From a virus, in the IMG/VR virus record IMGVR_UViG_3300025093_000006, positions 1 through 36,565 of that record: a stretch of 36,565 nt of DNA. One strand, given 5' to 3'. This document shows, in pieces, positions 8,925 to 15,815 of this stretch; position 1 is the stretch's first letter, and each line of letters begins with the position of its first letter. Under the pieces are notes generated by a model. That model was not told where the DNA came from. It saw nothing but the letters and a program-made list of their open reading frames with translations, and did not search any database. The translations under genes were made by a program, and so were the position numbers.

Positions 8925-8939
8925 GTAAAGCTGCTTTAC
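8925..8939. promoter_or_regulatory. Perfect 15-bp palindrome between terminase and portal
   Basis: The element GTAAAGC-T-GCTTTAC has 7-bp perfect arms around one base. It lies in the 97-bp gap between the terminase stop (8979) and the portal start (8881), one of the few real gaps in the leftward late block. It could be an operator, a processing hairpin or a packaging-related site. No U-run follows on the minus strand, so it is not a simple terminator. Confidence 0.4.
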
Positions 8940-8978
8940 TGATAAATTTAGTCGTAGTCTACCTGTAATGCTTATTTA

Positions 8979-10298
8979 TTAATACCTGTTTGCATACATC
9001 CTCTCAAGATTATTCGCCTCATCTTCTGTCATGTGACTGCGTCTAGTCTTGTTCTGCATCACGCCCATGTACCGAAAACAGTCCGCAAAATGGCTGGACC
9101 AATCATGGCATGGCTTATCAGAGAATACATTAAGACGTTCATTATAAGTTCTGTGGTAGTTCTCGAGACACTTAATAAGGAAACTACACTTGTCCTTATC
9201 AATCCACAGCTTATGCCACATGCCGCGCGCCATTTCAATGCCCTCATGGATCGAGAGATTTGGCACTACTTCGAAATTCAACCCCAAATCCCGGGCCATT
9301 TGTAACCGCGTCTTCGCTCCATGCCCAAGCTCTCTAACCTGTATATCATGAGGAGCACAATGCTTCCCGTATTGCCAAAGCCCATCCGCCGCCTTTTGTT
9401 CTACCACTCTTGCATAATGATCAAGGCCCTCACCTTCGTTAGAATATGTGTCAATGATGTGGATCTCCTGACCAACATTTTGAGCGAAGATGATGGCTGT
9501 ACTATCCGATACCCCTAAATCCCAATACGTATCGACCTTGCAGTATGGATCATACGGCACATTAGTGATACGTTCTTCTTTCTCGGCCTCATTGAGGAGC
9601 TTGGCATAAAACGAGCCCTCTATTCCTTGGTCAAAGTTGCAATAATATTCCTGCTGAATGAGATTTTCGCTCATTCCCTCTTGCCGCTCTACCTCCATAT
9701 CTTCTTCAGTGAGCACGCCAGTATCATTGATAGTCAGCCTCTCGCAAAACCAATCGTCATTATCTTTTGCCATTTGATAAAGATCGTAGGCATGGTTTTT
9801 TCCACGGGGCGTAAAGTTAAAAACCGCCCACCCATCATTCTCGCGGAGAATTGGACGTACAAACGCCCACGACTTCGGATCCTGTAGTGAAAACTCCGAG
9901 AAGACGCAGCCAATCGGGTTAATACCAACGTTGATAATCTTATCCGTGCCCATTATTTGGATAACAGATCCATTGGCAAGCTCTATTTTCATCTCTACAC
10001 TATTAGGCTGCCCTTGAATCAATTCCTTAGGAATATAATCTACAAATCTCTTGCCATCTTTATTAGCACCATCCCACAAAATCCTGCGACCAAGACGTGA
10101 GGTAGGAAAAAAATAACAGTAAGTACCCACTCGTCCACAGCACGCCTCTCTTATCATATAATTCCAGCAGGTAATTTCCTTGCCTGCTCTTCTATGCCAT
10201 ACGAGAACAGCCCGCTTCTTTCCAGAATCCATCGCCCTAAAGAAAGGGAGTTGGTATTTTCTGGGAACCATGTCAGGTATTCTAATTTTCTTTGTCAT
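8979..10298 (-). CDS. terL: Terminase large subunit (439 aa)
   Basis: This is the ATP-driven packaging motor and nuclease. A Walker A of the terminase type is at residues 35-41 (HRRAGKE). Walker B with catalytic Glu is at 130-135 (GCVFSE), and the coupling motif FNFTPRGKN is at 160-168. The nuclease domain starts near residue 256 (DTYWDLGVSDST, key Asp260), with further acidic residues near the C-terminus (CHDWSSHFADCFRYMG). Length is normal. The start overlaps the small subunit gene by 17 nt. The motor appears intact. Confidence 0.93.
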   Translation of the reverse strand: MTKKIRIPDMVPRKYQLPFFRAMDSGKKRAVLVWHRRAGKEITCWNYMIREACCGRVGTYCYFFPTSRLGRRILWDGANKDGKRFVDYIPKELIQGQPNSVEMKIELANGSVIQIMGTDKIINVGINPIGCVFSEFSLQDPKSWAFVRPILRENDGWAVFNFTPRGKNHAYDLYQMAKDNDDWFCERLTINDTGVLTEEDMEVERQEGMSENLIQQEYYCNFDQGIEGSFYAKLLNEAEKEERITNVPYDPYCKVDTYWDLGVSDSTAIIFAQNVGQEIHIIDTYSNEGEGLDHYARVVEQKAADGLWQYGKHCAPHDIQVRELGHGAKTRLQMARDLGLNFEVVPNLSIHEGIEMARGMWHKLWIDKDKCSFLIKCLENYHRTYNERLNVFSDKPCHDWSSHFADCFRYMGVMQNKTRRSHMTEDEANNLERMYANRY

Positions 10299-10641
10299 CC
10301 GCGAATATAACCTTTTCGACGACGACTTTACCTGAGTGTTCTAGCTCTTTCTTAGGCTCTTTCTGCCCAAGATAACACTTACCTAGCCAAATAAGCATCG
10401 TCGGGTTTTTCTCAGCGATAGCCGCCTCAACCTGAGCTTTGCGCAATGACGCGCGAAGATTACCTCGTCCTTCATCAAGTTCTGCGCGCAAGTGGCGTTT
10501 TACTGACTCTTCACCGAAATCTATAATAGACGCAATTTCCTTGTCGGTACAGCCAAGCCTTGCTAGCTTTACAACTTGCGGTCTAGCCGCCTCAATCCTT
10601 TCTTTTGAAATTTTCGGTCTAGGTGCTCTTTTTTCACTCAT
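10282..10641 (-). CDS. terS: Terminase small subunit (119 aa)
   Basis: Residues ~15-55 form a helix-turn-helix (AARPQVVKLARLGCTDKEIA, then SIIDFGEESVKRHLRAELDE), followed by a helical oligomerisation segment (NLRASLRKAQVEAAIAEKNP) and a conserved-looking MLIWLGKCYLGQKEP. This pattern is well known in phage small terminases that recognise the packaging site. It directly precedes the large subunit and overlaps it; its ATG overlaps the stop of the ParB-domain gene by four bases. Confidence 0.85.
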   Translation of the reverse strand: MSEKRAPRPKISKERIEAARPQVVKLARLGCTDKEIASIIDFGEESVKRHLRAELDEGRGNLRASLRKAQVEAAIAEKNPTMLIWLGKCYLGQKEPKKELEHSGKVVVEKVIFADDKEN

Positions 10642-11150
10642 CCTCTCACCTTCATTTTTGCTGACGACGATTGAGCTATCTCCTCACATTTCTGCATATA
10701 TTCAAGCATCGTATCCTTGTTACTGAACTCCAAAGAGATCACCGGCTTTACTTCCTTCTTTTGTTTTTCTGGCTTTCCTAGACCTAGGTCATCCTCATCG
10801 AATCCCCATGTAAGTAAATCACCTACATCGAACGAATTAGCCAAAATATCATAATCCCAAGAACCATTATTGCGATTGAGGCGAATATTAAGCTCCTCCA
10901 TGTCTTTCTCATCGAGTTCTTGGTTCGGTACCCAACACTCCACTGCTGTTGCACCCTTCGCCGCGAGCACCTCAATCCTCTGGTGGCCACCGATAACGGT
11001 GTTATCTCGGTTAATAACGGGCTTATCGACCAATCCAAATCTGTCAATGGAATCAGACAAGTGCCTGTGTTCTTTATCACTGAGACTTCTTGGGTTTTTT
11101 TCATATCCACGAAGCTCCGATAGCTCCCTCGTTTCTAATTTCCATTGCAT
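10638..11150 (-). CDS. ParB/Srx-type N-terminal domain protein (170 aa)
   Basis: The first ~95 residues match the ParB-like fold: LSELRGYEKNPRSLSD, then HLSDSIDRFGLVDKPVIN, DNTVIGGHQRIEVLAAKGA (the GGHQR box) and VPNQELDEKDMEELNIRLNR. In phages this domain occurs alone or fused to a DNA methyltransferase. Here no methylase domain follows; the C-terminal ~70 residues are Lys/Glu-rich and then helical. Adjacency to the terminase suggests a role in DNA modification, packaging regulation or nucleotide-dependent DNA binding, but which one is unknown. Confidence 0.78.
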   Translation of the reverse strand: MQWKLETRELSELRGYEKNPRSLSDKEHRHLSDSIDRFGLVDKPVINRDNTVIGGHQRIEVLAAKGATAVECWVPNQELDEKDMEELNIRLNRNNGSWDYDILANSFDVGDLLTWGFDEDDLGLGKPEKQKKEVKPVISLEFSNKDTMLEYMQKCEEIAQSSSAKMKVRG

Positions 11151-11152
11151 AT

Positions 11153-11320
11153 TTATGTCCGTTTTCGATGTGATTGGCCGCGTTTGTTAATATCGGCCTT
11201 TTTTAGCTCTTCTTTTAGTCTATTACCTCTTCGCCTAGGAGACATTTCCTCTAATCGCTCCGCTTTCGTCTTGCGGCGCATACCATCTGGCTTTGCTCTA
11301 CCGCTGGATGATCTAGCCAC
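11153..11320 (-). CDS. Small basic protein (55 aa, GTG start)
   Basis: The longer frame opens at 11401, but its first 27 codons cover another gene. A GGAGG lies just before the GTG at 11320, which overlaps the stop of the membrane-protein gene by one base, so I choose the GTG. The product (VARSSSGRAKPDGMRRKTKA, ERLEEMSPRRRGNRLKEELK, KADINKRGQSHRKRT) is very Arg/Lys-rich and probably binds nucleic acid or a packaging component. No family is recognised. Confidence 0.55.
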   Translation of the reverse strand: MARSSSGRAKPDGMRRKTKAERLEEMSPRRRGNRLKEELKKADINKRGQSHRKRT

Positions 11321-11487
11321 TACTCCTCCAAAAATGTGAAAATTATAAACCACAACAATAATATTGCCAGGACAACCAGCCAAGGTGAAAACACCCACCA
11401 CCAGCTAATACCTGCCAGCTTTGTTAACTTTAGAACCAAGAGAACCAAGAATGTAAAGCCTGGAAGCCCAGGAAATCGGACTGTCAA
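11320..11487 (-). CDS. Small transmembrane protein, holin candidate (55 aa, TTG start)
   Basis: The frame opens with TTG at 11487, seven bases after a GGAG and overlapping the TGA of the upstream gene, and ends at TAG 11320-11322. The product has two hydrophobic stretches: FTFLVLLVLKLTKLAGI, then after SWWWVFSPW a second (LVVLAILLLWFIIFTFLEE). This LKLTxxxxxSWWWVFSP layout is familiar from small phage membrane proteins of unknown or presumed lysis function. No endolysin was recognised nearby, so holin is only a candidate. The non-ATG start makes it easy to miss. Confidence 0.7.
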   Translation of the reverse strand: MTVRFPGLPGFTFLVLLVLKLTKLAGISWWWVFSPWLVVLAILLLWFIIFTFLEE

Positions 11488-11822
11488 AACGGAACTCCAT
11501 CACCTTGACCGGTGTCTTCTCCTGGTTGCTTGATATCGTTTAATCCCTGCTTCTCACACCATTCATCAAGCGCCTGTAAAGCTGCCTTACAAAAGGCTTC
11601 GTTATGAGTCTTTTCCATGAATCGCATGATGCTGATGTATTTCTTCTCGCCAGATTCTTGGTCTTGATACTCTCGGCTCGGCATGTTTATCCAGCGCCTG
11701 CCATTTTTGCTAAAGACGCCACATCCGAACAACTCAATGCCCATTTTAGGTACCCTAAAGTTAGCAAACCCTTGTAAAGCTCCACTGGCATGGCTTTTGT
11801 ATTCAATGCATTCAATACTCAT
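11484..11822 (-). CDS. Conserved small phage protein (112 aa)
   Basis: Residues 14-85 follow a pattern I associate with small phage replication-region proteins: LQGFANFRVPKMGIELFGCG, KNGRRWINMPSREYQD, then EKKYISIMRFMEK and AFCKAALQALDEWCE. The shape (a strand-rich domain with KNG-RW-LP-REY, then a helix) resembles SpoVG-like or single-strand-binding-like folds, but no function is established. The C-terminal tail is acidic and Gly-rich. The start is ATG 11822 and overlaps the upstream gene by 11 nt. Confidence 0.62.
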   Translation of the reverse strand: MSIECIEYKSHASGALQGFANFRVPKMGIELFGCGVFSKNGRRWINMPSREYQDQESGEKKYISIMRFMEKTHNEAFCKAALQALDEWCEKQGLNDIKQPGEDTGQGDGVPF

Positions 11823-12087
11823 CGATAATTCTTTCCTTTGCCTTTGTTAACCTTCTTTCATAACAACCAAGACTGACGAAGGCCAGACCCTTTAATTCAG
11901 CGATAAGATTCTCCGGATCGAGTTCTACCTTCTCGGCTTTACCAATAAAATCCATGAATAGATTGCACGTGTCCTTAGACCCTTCATAAACCCCACACAA
12001 ATAAACATTATCTATAAATGACTTATCTTCAGGAGCACAGGGAAATATAAACTCGTATTCTTCATCTTCATGGTCACCGTCCATCAC
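11812..12087 (-). CDS. Hypothetical acidic protein (91 aa)
   Basis: The protein opens with a very acidic segment (MMDGDHEDEEYEFIFPCAPE) followed by a helical body (LFMDFIGKAEKVELDPENLI, then CYERRLTKAKERIIDEY). It overlaps both neighbours, as expected inside a compact leftward operon. A possible alternative start is the second Met. No family or motif is recognised. Confidence 0.5.
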   Translation of the reverse strand: MMDGDHEDEEYEFIFPCAPEDKSFIDNVYLCGVYEGSKDTCNLFMDFIGKAEKVELDPENLIAELKGLAFVSLGCYERRLTKAKERIIDEY

Positions 12088-12431
12088 TATCCTCCGGGAA
12101 CTGGTTTTTCTTTGGCTTCAATAGCTTGTACAACTGGTCCCACGCTGTCCTTTCCTTCTTCTTTAGAAGCTCCTTCTCTTTTAGAAGTTTCTCCATTTGC
12201 ATTTTGTAATTGTTTATCGCTAACCACAACTCTTTTTCCATTTGCATCCACTCGCTCTACATGGAAATATCTTATCTTATCGATTGGAACCCATACTCCC
12301 ACCCCTTTAGAATTGTTGAAGAATACCTCGGATTTATCCAAAGCTCCTATAAATTTCTCCATGTCATTGGGATGAACCTGAATTTCAAACTCCTCACCAT
12401 CCATGTACGTGAATACCACGATAAACTTCAT
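12087..12431 (-). CDS. Hypothetical protein (114 aa)
   Basis: An AAGGA lies seven bases before ATG 12431. Residues 1-65 look like a small beta-rich domain (MKFIVVFTYMDGEEFEIQVH, then GVGVWVPIDKIRYFHVERVD). The rest is a Lys/Glu/Gly-rich, probably unstructured tail. It stops directly at the start of the next gene. Function is unknown. Confidence 0.58.
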   Translation of the reverse strand: MKFIVVFTYMDGEEFEIQVHPNDMEKFIGALDKSEVFFNNSKGVGVWVPIDKIRYFHVERVDANGKRVVVSDKQLQNANGETSKREGASKEEGKDSVGPVVQAIEAKEKPVPGG

Positions 12432-12445
12432 GTTTTATTCCTTAT

Positions 12446-12640
12446 CTAATACACGCGATTCCGATCGCGCTTCGGTGACTTTATTTTTCTTTTGGTACTC
12501 GAAGAACCCGATTTCTGTTTCTTCGGCTGAGAGACCCTTTCCGGCAGCGTCTTCTTCTTGGTCTTTTTTTCGAACTTCTCGGCTAAAGCCGCGTCCTTGG
12601 CATAAATCGCACGTCTTTGAGCTTCTGATTTGAATGGCAT
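12446..12640 (-). CDS. Small Lys-rich MPFKSEAQRR-type protein (64 aa)
   Basis: The N-terminus MPFKSEAQRRAIYAKD matches a short motif (MPFKSxAQRRxxYA) recurrent in small phage proteins. The rest is Lys/Arg/Ser-rich (KFEKKTKKKTLPERVSQPKK), suggesting nucleic-acid binding. I prefer this frame to the competing one at 12435-12662 because of the recognisable start motif and the TAATG coupling with the upstream gene. Biochemical role is unknown. Confidence 0.6.
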   Translation of the reverse strand: MPFKSEAQRRAIYAKDAALAEKFEKKTKKKTLPERVSQPKKQKSGSSSTKRKIKSPKRDRNRVY

Positions 12641-12855
12641 TATCTCTGTCTTCCTCTCTCATATTCGCTTCTGTTAACTCCTTGAATGGTACACCCTATA
12701 GGGCAATCGCCCTCTTCTGCTGGTACCATATGCGATGCACTCCAACTGCAAAAGAAGCAGGTATCTGCTCCATTTCCATCTTCAGTAACGAAATGAACCC
12801 ATCCGCAATTAGGGCATTTGATCTTCTCTAACCCGTCATCATTCCAACCAATCAT
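12640..12855 (-). CDS. Small zinc-ribbon protein (71 aa)
   Basis: Two CxxC pairs form a likely zinc ribbon: CPNCGWVHFV near residue 14, and CFFCSW near residue 33. The tail is Arg-rich (NRSEYERGRQR). It overlaps its neighbours by a few to 17 bases within the operon. Such stand-alone ribbons are common in phage early or middle regions. Partner and function are unknown. Confidence 0.6.
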   Translation of the reverse strand: MIGWNDDGLEKIKCPNCGWVHFVTEDGNGADTCFFCSWSASHMVPAEEGDCPIGCTIQGVNRSEYERGRQR

Positions 12856-13084
12856 ACGAAAACTTCGGTAATGGCACCCACCCCTCCGGGGAGTCTGGTT
12901 CTAATTCGCATTCTACTTCCCAAAGTGGACATTCCCATGTTGCATCCTTTTTTCCGGTATAGCAAGCAACAGCCATGCGTCCACACTTCCAATAGGCGAG
13001 GACATCGACTCCGACTGGTGCGTGTTCGATGGGTCTCCACACAAGCCAACGGGCATTATCACAATTGGGGCAAAATTTTCCCAC
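12839..13084 (-). CDS. DUF551-like small protein with N-terminal CxxC (81 aa)
   Basis: It starts at GTG 13084 (GAGG seven bases upstream), overlapping the previous stop. The body follows the DUF551 pattern: WRPIEHAPVGVDVLAYWKCG, then ATWECPLWEV and a closing GWVPLPKF in the place of the usual HWMPLP. The N-terminal FCPNCDNARW adds a CxxC not typical of the short family members. DUF551 proteins are frequent in phages and have no known function. Confidence 0.62.
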   Translation of the reverse strand: MGKFCPNCDNARWLVWRPIEHAPVGVDVLAYWKCGRMAVACYTGKKDATWECPLWEVECELEPDSPEGWVPLPKFSYDWLE

Positions 13085-13278
13085 TACTCATCCTCAGACT
13101 TTTCCTCTTCTCCAACTTCTGGATTCGAGCAATAAATCTTACAATCCATCGGCACATCACTTTTCTCATGTCTGATCTGAAGATGCCCACGCATTTCCGC
13201 GCCATTGAGAATATTGATCACTTCCGAGCGTTCCAGCTCGATCTCTACTACCTTGCGGGTTTCTACTACACCAATCAT
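13084..13278 (-). CDS. Hypothetical protein (64 aa)
   Basis: This small frame overlaps the rusA-like gene by four bases at its start and the next gene by one at its end, so it is probably translated by coupling. Its N-terminal part is beta-like (MIGVVETRKVVEIELERSEV) and the C-terminus is very acidic (NPEVGEEEKSEDE). No family is recognised. Confidence 0.5.
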   Translation of the reverse strand: MIGVVETRKVVEIELERSEVINILNGAEMRGHLQIRHEKSDVPMDCKIYCSNPEVGEEEKSEDE

Positions 13279-13667
13279 ACCTTGCTCGCTGTGATGATGG
13301 TTTTTGGAGACTCACCGTAAATCTTTACCGAAGAAATACTGACTATCTGCTTATCATCATGCCACAATATCCCATTTCCAACATCCCCAATCCACTTGAT
13401 CAGATTATCCAAGTCGGGTTTCACAGTATGAAAAACCTCCTTCAGCTTCTTCCGGCTCTTTGGCTTAGGGAAGATGAAAATGCAGGAGAGAGACACGGGT
13501 CCATCCAGTGGCTCCTTTCCTACCATTCGAGATCTCAGTTGCCATTGCACCGTCTTCTTATCATCCGCTTGGGGGTCGTAAGTCTTGACACGCCCCTTGT
13601 ACCTCGAGAAACGCGGCCTCAGCTTCGTATTTGGAACACCCGGTATCGCAGCTGTTATTACATTCAC
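13275..13667 (-). CDS. rusA: RusA-like Holliday junction resolvase (130 aa)
   Basis: This endonuclease cuts four-way DNA junctions formed during recombination and replication, clearing DNA before packaging. The catalytic region reads VKPDLDNLIKWIGDVGNGIL, then WHDDKQI. Asp85, Asp87 and Asp104/105 match the conserved acidic residues of RusA, and the Lys-rich KPKSRKK just before fits DNA contact. Length is near the normal ~120. SD AAGG precedes ATG 13667. It overlaps its neighbours by four bases on each side. Confidence 0.88.
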   Translation of the reverse strand: MNVITAAIPGVPNTKLRPRFSRYKGRVKTYDPQADDKKTVQWQLRSRMVGKEPLDGPVSLSCIFIFPKPKSRKKLKEVFHTVKPDLDNLIKWIGDVGNGILWHDDKQIVSISSVKIYGESPKTIITASKV

Positions 13668-14056
13668 ATCTCGCCCTTCACTCGTTTATAATCACCATTT
13701 GCTCGTGTGCTTCTCGCACCGGCTGTATCTTCGAATTCATTCCACACGCTCTTTCCTGCTGCCATTCGGTCGCTGGCACCTCGTGTTAGGTAAAGCCTCT
13801 GTTTCTTTTGCAACATTCCATCCGGAAGCTTAAAAAAGGTCTCAAGCCTATGCATTTCCCATGATTCGAGTGGTTCCGCGAACCTTCCGAGCTCAAGTTT
13901 TTTATATCTAGGCTGCTCAAATCCGAGATACTCCGAGCATGCGTACTGCTTCAGCCCCATCAGCTCCCGGCAGTAGCGCACAAGTTCAGGGAACTCTAGC
14001 TTCTCCATCTCGGACATGTTATCCTTCATATTTTCTTCATAAATTTTCTCAATCAT
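13664..14056 (-). CDS. XRE-family helix-turn-helix protein (130 aa)
   Basis: Residues ~22-75 form a Cro/CI-type HTH: FPELVRYCRELMGLKQYACS, then EYLGFEQPRYKKLELGRFAE, followed by a helix. The C-terminal third is basic and without a visible domain. This is a second DNA-binding regulator besides the divergent repressor at 15816-16112, and it may control the middle or late switch. SD GAGG is eight bases before ATG 14056. A CII-like activator role would be speculation. Confidence 0.72.
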   Translation of the reverse strand: MIEKIYEENMKDNMSEMEKLEFPELVRYCRELMGLKQYACSEYLGFEQPRYKKLELGRFAEPLESWEMHRLETFFKLPDGMLQKKQRLYLTRGASDRMAAGKSVWNEFEDTAGARSTRANGDYKRVKGEM

Positions 14057-14136
14057 CTAAAACGCCTCTCGTTGGCCTCTACTGGCCTATCTTTTCTTCC
14101 TGGTATGATTCCCTTCCTTAACCGCCATTAGGCCCG

Positions 14137-15006
14137 TCAGCCGCTTCGTATGAGCTCCTGAAGCCTTCTGTAATGCTCTCCGACGACCTCTTTGAACGCT
14201 TGCATGCTGTAATCAAACACATCTGGCGGCTTGGACGAGCCGAGATACACGAATTCCAAAGTTTGGTTTAGAGCTTCGATGTTGACATTGGGAAGATTGC
14301 GTCTGGCGAATGTCTCCCTCGCCCACTTGCGGTTCTCTGCGACGTTGCTCTCTTTCGAGGGCTTTGGCTTGTAGCCTTTCTGGATGCAATCTCTTACCCA
14401 GCCGAAGAAGATCTCTGGCTTAGTGCCTTGCTCGACAGCGAGCTTACACGCGGCGATGATCTTCTCCTCGGGAAAGAGCTTCAAAAGACGACGATAGGAG
14501 TCTTCGTCCGCTCCTAACTGAAGACAAAGAGAAGGAACTACTACTACTGATTTCTTTGGAGACTCAGAAGTCGCGCGCGGTAGTAGTTCTTCTTTTATTA
14601 CTTGTTTATATTCATTAGTTATTAGGGGGCGATTATCCGCCTGACTGGTTTCCCGTATAGCGGGTTTCCCGTCTTTCGGTAAATCGTCATCGATGGTTTC
14701 AATCTTCCTAGGGGTTTCATAAAATATCCACTCCTGCCCAGTCATTTTTCCGCGCTCTCCCCTGGTAGCTTTTCTTTCCAAATATCCGGCCTTTTCTAGC
14801 TCTTTTAAACCCGCTCTTAGAGACTCTCTTCCATCTGTGCTTCGTTTTTCTAAATCTTTAAAATAGAAGACCCAATCATCTCTCTTACTAAACGCATAGA
14901 ACCAAATTCCCTTAGCCTTCCAACTAATACGGTCATCTGTTGCAATTGTTGTATTGATTGTAAGATATGGATTGTTCTTGTCATGAACTGCTCTGCACTG
15001 CGTCAT
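14137..15006 (-). CDS. Winged-helix replication initiator / DnaD-like protein (289 aa)
   Basis: The N-terminal ~110 residues match the winged-helix replication proteins of phages: ISWKAKGIWFYAFSKRDDWV, FYFKDLEKRSTDGRESLRAG and LKELEKAGYLERKATRGERG, ending in EWIFYETPRKI. After a polar linker, the C-terminal half (residues ~160-289) is helical, compatible with a helicase-loading domain. SD GGGGGTGAGATT precedes ATG 15006. No polymerase or helicase is found, so replication probably relies on host machinery recruited here. The exact subfamily (DnaD, O-like) is not determined. Confidence 0.68.
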   Translation of the reverse strand: MTQCRAVHDKNNPYLTINTTIATDDRISWKAKGIWFYAFSKRDDWVFYFKDLEKRSTDGRESLRAGLKELEKAGYLERKATRGERGKMTGQEWIFYETPRKIETIDDDLPKDGKPAIRETSQADNRPLITNEYKQVIKEELLPRATSESPKKSVVVVPSLCLQLGADEDSYRRLLKLFPEEKIIAACKLAVEQGTKPEIFFGWVRDCIQKGYKPKPSKESNVAENRKWARETFARRNLPNVNIEALNQTLEFVYLGSSKPPDVFDYSMQAFKEVVGEHYRRLQELIRSG

Positions 15007-15066
15007 AATCTCACCCCCTTCGCTGCTGGGTTGTCATTGTAGTGCCTCTCTCTTTCCGAATGCTCA

Positions 15067-15525
15067 TCACTCACCTGCCTCGGGAAGAATTGCTGATATT
15101 TGCTCCAGATCTTTAACTCTGAAATAACCATGCTTGCCTTTGATACCCATAGACTCTATGTAGCTGAGTACTAGAACGCGTTGGTTATAGAACCTCCTAT
15201 CCACTTTATTGTATGCGTCCAAAGTGCTTAAACTTGTGCTCTTGGGAAAGGTTTTATTGAGTGGTGGCAGGAAATGAAGAATGTATTCGGCTTCTACGTT
15301 TGATAGCTCCTCACGAGGTACTTCGATGTATAGGACTTGGACATCCTCATCTACCACGTGAGAGTGTCCAGACATCCGTGCTTCAATGTTCTTCGTTTGT
15401 CCTATATATAAAACTGTTCCTTCCTGGTCAAAAATCCCATAAACGTAGCCCATAGGGTTGCTGTCATCTGGATAGTATCTTTTGGCTTGTGCCCATAAGT
15501 GATGATCTGTTATATTGTGTGACAT
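15067..15525 (-). CDS. GIY-YIG nuclease-domain protein (152 aa)
   Basis: The GIY-YIG core is visible at residues 26-90: GYVYGIFDQEG, LYIGQTKNIEARMSGHSH (Arg50), the catalytic Glu in NVEAEYILHF (Glu78 or Glu80), and PPLN. The C-terminal ~55 residues are basic/helical and could bind DNA. Such proteins are free-standing homing endonucleases or small phage nucleases. It is the second gene downstream of the repressor, after a 290-bp gap containing hairpins. Confidence 0.78.
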   Translation of the reverse strand: MSHNITDHHLWAQAKRYYPDDSNPMGYVYGIFDQEGTVLYIGQTKNIEARMSGHSHVVDEDVQVLYIEVPREELSNVEAEYILHFLPPLNKTFPKSTSLSTLDAYNKVDRRFYNQRVLVLSYIESMGIKGKHGYFRVKDLEQISAILPEAGE

Positions 15526-15632
15526 GGTACGCTATCTCCTTTGTTGATGATGTGTATCCTTTTATTTTGCCCGCGTTTCTGCCCCGTAAAGCAGCGCGGG
15601 CTTTTTCTTTTGTCTATCTCGTCTTTTTTCAT
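15510..15632 (-). CDS. Possible tiny basic ORF (40 aa), uncertain
   Basis: A minus-strand frame opens at ATG 15632 with GGAG ten bases upstream and ends inside the start of the GIY-YIG gene. The product (MKKDEIDKRKSPRCFTGQKR, then GQNKRIHIINKGD) is basic. It covers a strong hairpin, so its composition is shaped by that structure. It may be a leader peptide or chance. Confidence 0.22.
   Translation of the reverse strand: MKKDEIDKRKSPRCFTGQKRGQNKRIHIINKGDSVPCHTI
15569..15611 (+). terminator. Rho-independent terminator-like hairpin (plus strand)
   Basis: Arms GCCCGCG (15569-15575) and CGCGGGC (15595-15601) pair perfectly, with an inner CTGC/GCAG pairing, and are followed by TTTTTCTTTT. On the minus strand it is followed by AAAATAAAA, so it works only for plus-strand RNA. 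No plus-strand gene is known upstream. Confidence 0.6.
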
Positions 15633-15715
15633 TGTACTTATCTCCAGTTTCATGATAGTCTTCTTGCAGAAATGGTCGATTTTCCCAGCAAAACGGGGGG
15701 GGTTGGTTTTTTTTA

Positions 15716-15736
15716 GCCCATGCTACTGGGCGTTTT
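15716..15736 (+). terminator. Short hairpin plus T-run (plus strand)
   Basis: GCCCA / TGGGC arms (15716-15720, 15727-15731) with a six-base loop are followed by GTTTT. A second small stem, CACC/GGTG at 15737-15748, then ATTTTG, follows directly. Both are weaker than the flanking hairpins but share their orientation. Confidence 0.35.
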
Positions 15737-15764
15737 CACCTAACGGTGATTTTGTGTGTGTAAA

Positions 15765-15806
15765 GGCGGGCTACGTATGGTGCGGGGGCCCGCCTTCTTT
15801 TTCTTT
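15765..15806 (+). terminator. Second strong terminator-like hairpin (plus strand)
   Basis: Arms GGCGGGC (15765-15771) and GCCCGCC (15788-15794) are perfect and are followed by TTCTTTTTCTTT. On the minus strand the stem is followed only by TTTACAC. It sits ten bases beyond the stop of the repressor gene, so it could also weakly terminate the leftward repressor transcript. Confidence 0.55.
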
Positions 15807-15815
15807 GCCCATTCT

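Noticed and set aside
11321-11401. Longer start for the small basic protein (ATG 11401)
   Set aside because: The extension is the out-of-frame shadow of the transmembrane gene. A GGAGG just before GTG 11320 gives a better start.
12435-12662. 75-aa minus-strand frame with a CxxC
   Set aside because: It overlaps in another frame the MPFKSEAQRR-type gene, whose start motif is recognisable and whose coupling to the upstream gene is better.
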